Shown in pieces: positions 28,769 through 34,107 of a stretch of 42,327 bases of DNA; the stretch's first letter is position 1; every line of letters begins with the position of its first letter. The DNA is taken from positions 596,994-639,320 of the forward strand of contig BJOX01000024.1 in the NCBI GenBank assembly GCA_009731375.1, read 5' to 3'. The notes beneath the pieces were generated by a model that worked only from the letters and a program-made list of their open reading frames with translations, was not told the origin of the DNA and did no database searches. The DNA comes from Paulinella micropora (lineage: Eukaryota > Cercozoa > Imbricatea > Euglyphida). The position numbers and the translations under genes are program-made.

Positions 28769-29776
28769 ATGTCAGATTTAGACCATAAACATACAATTAT
28801 TAATAATCAAAATCGTAATAGTCAATTAGAAGACACACCAACAGGAGAAGAAATTCAAAGAACAAAAGAAGAAGAAGCACTTGAAATACACCACCAGAAA
28901 AAGAACCCGAAAATATGGAATACTATATGGGTTGATAATCCATTAGACCAAGTTTTCTTAGACTTAGCCGATATGAGTAAGATAAAAGATAAGAAAGGAA
29001 ATAAAGGATATGCTTGGATGCTTGTTTGGATTGATTGTCATTCAAGATATTTAATAATCATTCCATTAAAAAATAAAACAGCGAAAGAAGTTTATTATGC
29101 TTTGAAATCAATACCTTATAAACCTAAATCAATTACAACAGACAGCGGAGGAGAATATAAAGGTGCTACTCGTGATTATTTTATTCAAAATAGTATTAAG
29201 CATGATGTGGTTGAAGTCGGAGACCATAGAGCTCTAGCCGTAGTAGATAGAGTTATAAGAAGTATTAGAAGGTGGTTGGATTTATTATTTGAAACAAATA
29301 GAAATTTTGATTGGGTAAGTTATATTCAAGACTTAGTGAATGCTTATAATCATAAACTACATAGGGGAATTCAAGCCAGACCGGTGGACGTCTTTACTAG
29401 AAGAGACAAAAACAAGCAAATAATAACTAGAGATAACCTTATTAATGAATTCAATATCGGAGATAGAGTTCGTAAGGAAAACAAACGGAATCTATTTTCC
29501 AAAGGAGGAAAGACTTTCAGCAAAATTATTTATAAAGTTGAAGGCCGTTCCGGATTTAAATTAATATTAAATAATGACGATTTAGTGAGCCCGAGGGATT
29601 TATTAAAAACTGATTTTACTAAACCAATTGACGAAGAAAAAGACATAAAACAACAAACAAAAGAAATTATAAAAGAGAAGAAAACAAAAGAACTACTTAA
29701 AAGAGAAGAAATAGAACCAGAAAATATCCGAACAAGTAGAAGAGAACGAAAAGCAAAAGTAATACTTGACCTTTAA
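28769..29776 (+). CDS. Retroviral-type (rve) integrase of the PLV (335 aa)
   Basis: Inserts the PLV DNA ends into host DNA with a 6-bp stagger. The RNase-H-like core has the first acidic residue at D65 (FLDLADM), the second at D125 (TTDSGGEY) and the third position at D160 (ALAVVDRVIRSIR). The spacing of 34 residues between the last two is close to the usual 35, but the usual Glu is Asp. The C-terminal SH3-like domain (NEFNIGDRVRKENK...KIIYKVEGRSGFKLIL) is typical of Polinton and Ty3-type integrases. A long lysine/glutamate tail follows. The N-terminal zinc domain is not obvious. The frame is intact, with an AT-rich TATA-like element next to the ATG. Confidence 0.92.
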   Translation: MSDLDHKHTIINNQNRNSQLEDTPTGEEIQRTKEEEALEIHHQKKNPKIWNTIWVDNPLDQVFLDLADMSKIKDKKGNKGYAWMLVWIDCHSRYLIIIPLKNKTAKEVYYALKSIPYKPKSITTDSGGEYKGATRDYFIQNSIKHDVVEVGDHRALAVVDRVIRSIRRWLDLLFETNRNFDWVSYIQDLVNAYNHKLHRGIQARPVDVFTRRDKNKQIITRDNLINEFNIGDRVRKENKRNLFSKGGKTFSKIIYKVEGRSGFKLILNNDDLVSPRDLLKTDFTKPIDEEKDIKQQTKEIIKEKKTKELLKREEIEPENIRTSRRERKAKVILDL

Positions 29777-29786
29777 TGAAAATGAA

Positions 29787-29860
29787 AATGATCATACACC
29801 TTCCTTGGCTTTTAACAATTGCTTATAATATTTCAATGCCAAGAAAAGTCTACGATCATT
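29787..29860. terminator. Interrupted inverted repeat between convergent genes
   Basis: Outer arms aatgatc/gatcatt and inner arms cttggc/gccaag are separated by 10 bp on each side, so they pair in register around a loop of about 28 bases. It sits between the integrase stop (29776) and the end of the minus-strand spliced gene (29881). Confidence 0.5.
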
Positions 29861-29880
29861 AGTGGCGGTTGAAAACGCCT

Positions 29881-30403
29881 TTAATCAAATAACACCCTGT
29901 AGGCGGTCTTGATTGTAAGCCCGAAGAAGTTAGCGACGGCGTCGATGTTATCCCACAGCCGAAACAGTTTCAAAGTTCCATCAGTGAATTCGACTACGAA
30001 TATTTCCGCTACTTGCCCCCTTCGTAACTCTGTCTTAAATCTGTTTAGTTTGACGGCGGGCATCCCCTCGTGCTCGTGACTGAATAGCAAAGCCGTTCCG
30101 TTTTTCTTATCAAGTTGGACCCAATAATTTGTATTACTTATTATAGGCTGGTTCTTTCTATCAATGAACGGAACTTTGGCTGGCGAAACTCTATTACCCC
30201 CTAATTCAACAGGGATGTTCCCCGCAACGATGCGACCAATAAGCAATCCACCCAAATTTTCGGTCAAAGTCTGTAAAAATTATATGAGGAAAAACAAAAC
30301 AACCAAACAAACATACCTTGACTTCTGGATCTTCTTGGCGGGGTTGCACTGGTTCCTCTGGTTCATCGGCTAGTTCATCTTCTACTCGTGGTTCGTCAGC
30401 CAT
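29881..30403 (-). CDS. Spliced gene of unknown function in the PLV (158 aa, one intron)
   Basis: Exon 1 is 30403-30317 (29 codons; MADEPRVEDELADEPEEPVQ then PRQEDPEVK). The 46-bp intron 30316-30271 runs from GTATGT to TTTTTACAG. Exon 2 is 30270-29881 (TLTENLGGLLIGRIVAGNIP onwards to AYRVLFD). Splicing joins two complete codons and gives the only ATG-started frame. The product has an acidic, proline-rich front and a compact alpha/beta-looking domain (YWVQLDKKNGTALLFSHEHE, GQVAEIFVVEFTDGTLKLFR) that I do not recognise. Base composition is clearly more GC-rich than neighbouring PLV genes, and no TATA-like box touches the ATG. A second possible 41-bp intron (30444-30404, GTAAGA to GCGCAG) lies directly before the ATG. 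These features suggest host origin. Confidence 0.6.
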
Positions 30404-30714
30404 CTGCGCACACACAAAAACAGACAAGGGTTTGGACTTCTTACCTTAGCCACTTTGGGAATTCTGAAAAAGTCAAAGAATGAAAAAAAGCACGAGGTAA
30501 AAAACTCTTCTACACAATTAGCTCCAATTTTTGACTGGTAGAATTACTGGATTTCTGCTGACAATTTTGAATTACCGATAAAAAAGGAAAAGTGAAAAAT
30601 TTTTTTTACACCGCACACCTAGGCGTTGTCGCTAAAATTACACCGTCCAAGTTTTTGTACTGGACAACTTTTTGCTTTTTAGAGTAGCCTTAACAAAACA
30701 AAGTGCGAACAAGG
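30404..30714. promoter_or_regulatory. Divergent intergenic region between the spliced gene and the coiled-coil gene
   Basis: 310 bp with no ORF. Holds the possible 5'-UTR intron of the minus-strand gene (30404-30444), a 'tttttca' acceptor-like tract at about 30465-30485 on the minus strand, and two A/T-rich blocks. Must contain both promoters. Confidence 0.4.
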
Positions 30715-31197
30715 ATGAGCGAAGATGATGGAAGAAGCGATAGCGATGAAGAGTATGTTGAACGAGAAAGTCCAAATAAATGGATTGAGAAATTAAGGGA
30801 TAAAAATCGCGCACAACTAATTATATATAAATCAAAAAGTGAAGTAAAAATTGACAATATTCGAAGCAAAAAGGAGCAGAAACAACAAGAGTTATTGGAA
30901 TTGGAGAAACAAGAAAAAGCAGAACAAAATAAATTTTATGCTATCGATGAATTGCTGAATAAGAAAAAAGAAGAAATAGACAGAAAAGAACGAATTGAAC
31001 AAATGAAAAGAGAGGAGAAAAGAGAAGAAGAAAAAAGGAAGAGACAACTTAAGTTATTTGAGCAGTGGCTTAGTGCCGAAAATCAACCAATGGGAGTAAA
31101 GGATGAATTGAATGCACGTAAAATGATTAAGAATGGAAAAACACATTATGAAATAATTCAATTGTATGAACAATATAAAAGACGAAGAATTACTTAA
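30715..31197 (+). CDS. Charged coiled-coil protein (160 aa)
   Basis: The first ATG is at 30715 (MSEDDGRSDSDEEYVERESP); upstream codons in frame have only a GTG. An acidic head is followed by a long Lys/Glu/Gln coiled coil (about residues 45-120) and a C-terminal helix-turn-helix-like piece (GVKDELNARKMIKNGKTHYE, then IIQLYEQYKRRRIT). The end resembles short DNA-binding or recombination helper helices, but I name no family. Last gene before the right TIR. Confidence 0.7.
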   Translation: MSEDDGRSDSDEEYVERESPNKWIEKLRDKNRAQLIIYKSKSEVKIDNIRSKKEQKQQELLELEKQEKAEQNKFYAIDELLNKKKEEIDRKERIEQMKREEKREEEKRKRQLKLFEQWLSAENQPMGVKDELNARKMIKNGKTHYEIIQLYEQYKRRRIT

Positions 31198-31431
31198 AAT
31201 AGTAGTTTTTACTACTAACTCCTTTACCGCATAGGAGTATAATCTAGTGCGACGAAAAATTTTGTCAAAAAATTGAAGGGGCTAAAGCCCACTTTTATTC
31301 AAAGATATTTACTCATACCACACTTGTGTGTGGTAGGTGGTTGAGTTGAAGTTGGAGGAGTAAGACGAACAAGGTAAATTAGCCCTTTGGGGCAATTGTC
31401 AATTGCTTGTTCTTGACTCAATTTAATGATA
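31198..31431. repeat. Cluster of four short hairpins before the right TIR
   Basis: Perfect small stems: tagtagt/actacta (31200-31217); gggct/agccc (31279-31290); taccacac/gtgtggta with a 4-base loop (31316-31335); gccc/ggggc-type (31382-31393). No ORF. The left end of the PLV has no matching cluster inside its TIR, so this is one-sided. Confidence 0.6.
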
Positions 31432-31766
31432 CATATATTTTTCTTGTAGTGTGCTGTATAAGGCTATTTTGCTGTTTTTGTTTCTTTGTATCTACTTGTT
31501 GGATTTTTTACTGCTTTTTTATGTGTCTCATTTTTTTTTTACTGCTTTTTTGTGGGTATCAATTTTTTTCGTCTTGTTTTTTGAAATACAGGAAAACGAA
31601 TTTATTTATTTTGCTTTCTTGTATTTATCAAAAATTTTGCTTTTTTATTTTGCTGTTTTGAGGCTTAGTATTTATTGTATCGGAAATCCATAGGAGAGGG
31701 TGCCACACACAATTTGAAGGCTAGAATTTGCAAAAATTCTTGCCGAGAAATTGTGTATCATCTACT
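31432..31766 (-). repeat. PLV right terminal inverted repeat
   Basis: Inverted copy of 12840-13173, including the nested terminal hairpin. Ends ...GTATCATCTACT against the CCTTCT target duplication. Confidence 0.95.
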
Positions 31767-31772
31767 CCTTCT
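31767..31772. repeat. Target-site duplication CCTTCT, right copy
   Basis: Identical to 12834-12839, directly outside the right TIR. Confidence 0.9.
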
Positions 31773-31840
31773 GGCCTGAAGGGTCTTGGATCCAGCTAGC
31801 TTCTTTTCTGGTTTGCGCTTCAGGGTGTTCAACGCTCAAG

Positions 31841-31854
31841 GCTTCATAACCCTG
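31841..31854 (-). promoter_or_regulatory. Primer binding site of the gag-only element
   Basis: On the minus strand, directly after the LTR copy: CAGGGTTATGAAGC. It resembles the complement of the anticodon arm of eukaryotic initiator tRNA-Met (GGGTTATGAGCCC type), the half-tRNA primer known for Drosophila copia. The intact copia at 33685 has GGTTATGAGCC at the same place. Confidence 0.6.
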
Positions 31855-32145
31855 AAGAATTCAGGACCGGTTGTAGTGGCTCAGGATCAAACTAGGGCGT
31901 CCCCCAGTAAGTCCCCCAGTATATCAGTTCAAATATTTACTTATTCAATGATTGGATTCAATCAACAGACACGATCCCGCCACAGAAATCAAAAAGAACA
32001 GTAACGTCCGTACTCAGTGGTAATGATATGACTGATCTTGGTAATACCTAAAAAGGTAGCCACCAGTACCAGAAATGTCACAATATGACTAGTAATTAGT
32101 ATTAATATTGAGGGCCGCTATGACTAATTACTCTCCCACTTCCTA
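31855..32145 (-). repeat. 5' LTR of the gag-only element
   Basis: Direct repeat of 9579-9870 (see there). Lies upstream of gag on the minus strand, separated from it only by the leader and the PLV. Confidence 0.7.
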
Positions 32146-33684
32146 AGGAAGCCAGCATTGGAAAACTTAGGACAAGAGCTTTCCAACGGTGTGCGCTGCA
32201 TTTTCGTATCTCAAATATTGATTGAGAAAGCCTGATGAGGTCAAAGTTTGAATGCTTTGCCATTTGAATGTCCACAGTAATAGGCCGATAGACGTGAGGG
32301 TGGCCCAAGCCACTGGTCGTCACTGGTTACGGCCTCTCACGGACCGTACCTGCCCTGCGGCCCTCGCCATTTATTAGCCCTCCATACATCCCCAAGGATC
32401 TCATTTCGGCGTCAGAGGAGAAGACCCTCCGGTTACGTGGCCCTCCATTCCGTGGACAGCAACCCGGGCGTGGGGATATGACCCAAGAGCCATCTATGAC
32501 CATAGATATGAACAACTGCAAGTCGCGATCCACCACCAAAGGCTGAGGGGACGCAACATGACATCAAGCATCATTGTGATAGCAATAGGATCAAAAGGAT
32601 ATATCTCCGAAAAAACGTACAATGAACTCCGCTTTGTCCTATCGGTCGGAAAGCTGTAATACATGACATTATCAGCGAGATGGCCAAGATTTGCCACGAC
32701 ACATTCCTCCAGGCTTGGAAATTCATTCACAGTGCAGACGCCACGAGATAAACACCGACAGGATTTACCAGGGTCATCCCAACAGGTTCAACGAAGAGAC
32801 TGTGTCCTCCAGTCCCACCGGACAAGTCTGGGCAGGAATCATCGCACGCCTAGCGGTCTCGGGGGTTGTCGGGTCGGCCAAGTCAGTGAGTCTTCCGACC
32901 CCCGTGACCGACATCTCAGCCTGTGGAATCTTCCCCCGTCTTGTGTCCTTCACCCAGCGGGCCAGGGCTCTCAGACTCGTGCCAAGTTTGCAGTGACCTT
33001 GCCTCGTGCCAAGTTTGCACTCTATACCACCGACCTCAAGATCAAGGCACTCGACTCTCGTGCTAAGTTTGAATTGTCTCCCTGTCGTTAAAGATTATTC
33101 TCTTTCTTCAAATTGTTTTCAAACCGGCTCCAACTCCACTTGGAGGAATCAGACCTATCCTTTTCCCTTTCCCGTCGTGCCACCAGCCCAGATTTTTCAC
33201 GGCTCCCGACCCCCCTTCGACACCCAGTATTGTTACCGGATTCTTCAGCTCTTGGCCCCCGGGCCCCCTTCAGCACCCAGTACCGATACCTGATCTGTAA
33301 CATGATCCTCCAGGCGTTCAAGCTCTTTCAGCCTACGACGAAGCCTCCCCTCACTTTCTCTCCCTCTAGTGTAGCAGCTTTGCAATCCAAGGGAACCCGC
33401 TGGTGATTTACCGGCGACCAGGAGATCATGATCGCGAATAGGACCAGAGACGCATCTTCCCGGTGTTAGAATACTATATCGTTCCGGGTCTCGTGTATGT
33501 GTGTGTGTGGCGCCCCGCTACTTGGACCAGTCTACGATAAAGCTCCTCCCGGAACGTCCCAGCACACGATGGGACCCGATGAAGATTTACGAACCAGGAG
33601 ACCAGAGACTACCCTTCCCGGTGTTAAAACATTATATAGTTCCGGTTTCAAAGTTCTTTTATCTTCTCTTCTACCCTCCCTTTC
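32146..33684. other. Unassigned host sequence between the two retroelements
   Basis: No supportable gene. About 32180-32290 is inverted-similar to 9480-9578. A repeated 'tcgtgccaagtttgca' string occurs at about 32970-33020. A block of about 160 bp appears twice (anchors 'cttcccggtgtta' at 33457 and 33616, followed by a similar 'tatatNgttccgg'). 'cacccagta' repeats occur at 33221 and 33274. These look like decayed repeat DNA. Confidence 0.5.
33679..33684. repeat. Candidate target duplication CCTTTC, left copy of copia
   Basis: Matches 41235-41240 on the other side of the element. Six bases is one more than usual for copia, so one base may be chance. Confidence 0.55.
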
Positions 33685-33993
33685 GTTGTAATGTACTATT
33701 GATACCCGTTACTCCACCTAGTCAATTTACCGGTAATTTGGATAGTCTTAGTCATAGGCAAGTTCATAGGCCGGACAGTTATTAATACCTTTATTACTGA
33801 CAAGGACACTTTCTAGAGTATTCGCGAATCATAGTCTGGAATGCCTAGAATCAATGAGTATTACCATTCTGTAAGGGTCATAACATCATAAATTTGTGTG
33901 ACCCAAAGTCATTAAAAGTCTTTTCTTCGGTTATTCTTTACCCTTAGCGGGGTAACTTCCCTAAACTCTGCGTTTGAGTGATAGATTACTTTG
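33685..33993 (+). repeat. copia 5' LTR
   Basis: About 309 bp, starting gttgtaatgtactattgata and ending gattactttg. Aligns with 40920-41234. Canonical TG...CA ends are not clear, though TGTAATG begins two bases in. Confidence 0.9.
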
Positions 33994-34003
33994 GTTATGA
34001 GCC
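33993..34003 (+). promoter_or_regulatory. copia primer binding site, initiator tRNA-Met half type
   Basis: GGTTATGAGCC directly after the LTR is complementary to the anticodon arm of initiator tRNA-Met, as known for Drosophila copia and Ty5. No 3'-CCA-end type site is seen at this place. Confidence 0.65.
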
Positions 34004-34107
34004 TTGTCAAGGAGGCAAGCGTGCCAAAGCACGTATTGAGTCAAGTGCCCATATTCGAGGGCCACAACCAAAGCTTTTAGCCTTGGTCAAGCAAGTTTCA
34101 GAAGCAC

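Larger units (their letters stand above)
12840..31766. mobile_element. Polinton-like virus (integrated), 18.9 kb, complete ends
   Basis: Bounded by 334/335-bp terminal inverted repeats starting AGTAGATGATACAC and a 6-bp target duplication. It encodes a protein-primed DNA polymerase B, retroviral-type integrase, FtsK/HerA packaging ATPase, double-jelly-roll major capsid protein and further structural proteins, which together define the Polinton/PLV group. The capsid protein resembles the clade of the Phaeocystis globosa virus-associated virophage and algal PLVs (judged from motifs, not searched). Most of it is much more AT-rich than the flanks. Three internal gaps (21831-22599, 23781-24058, 27757-28542) and a 10-N join (26605-26614) hide parts of genes. 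The TIR arms differ at only about three bases and one indel. Confidence 0.93.
9579..32145 (-). mobile_element. Gag-only copia-like LTR retrotransposon (TR-GAG type), split by a PLV insertion
   Basis: Two direct copies of a 291-292 bp sequence (9579-9870 and 31855-32145) flank, once the 18.9-kb PLV and its duplicated target are removed, about 3.0 kb of internal DNA. On the minus strand, what I take as the 5' LTR (31855-32145) is followed by a primer binding site (31841-31854). A gag frame (10436-12375) comes next, then a G-rich tract (AGGGGGAG) abuts the 3' LTR. No protease, integrase or reverse transcriptase is present, so the element is non-autonomous. Known TR-GAG elements share this plan. 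Canonical TG...CA ends and a target duplication were not found, so the exact termini are uncertain. Several gag breaks and LTR indels mark it as old. Confidence 0.65.

Noticed and set aside
12840-31766. Adenovirus-type maturation protease
   Set aside because: Expected in some PLVs and Polintons but not seen in visible sequence; it could lie in the gaps, so absence is not claimed.
33497-33785. Overlapping short plus-strand frames
   Set aside because: They cover a duplicated non-coding block and the start of the copia LTR.
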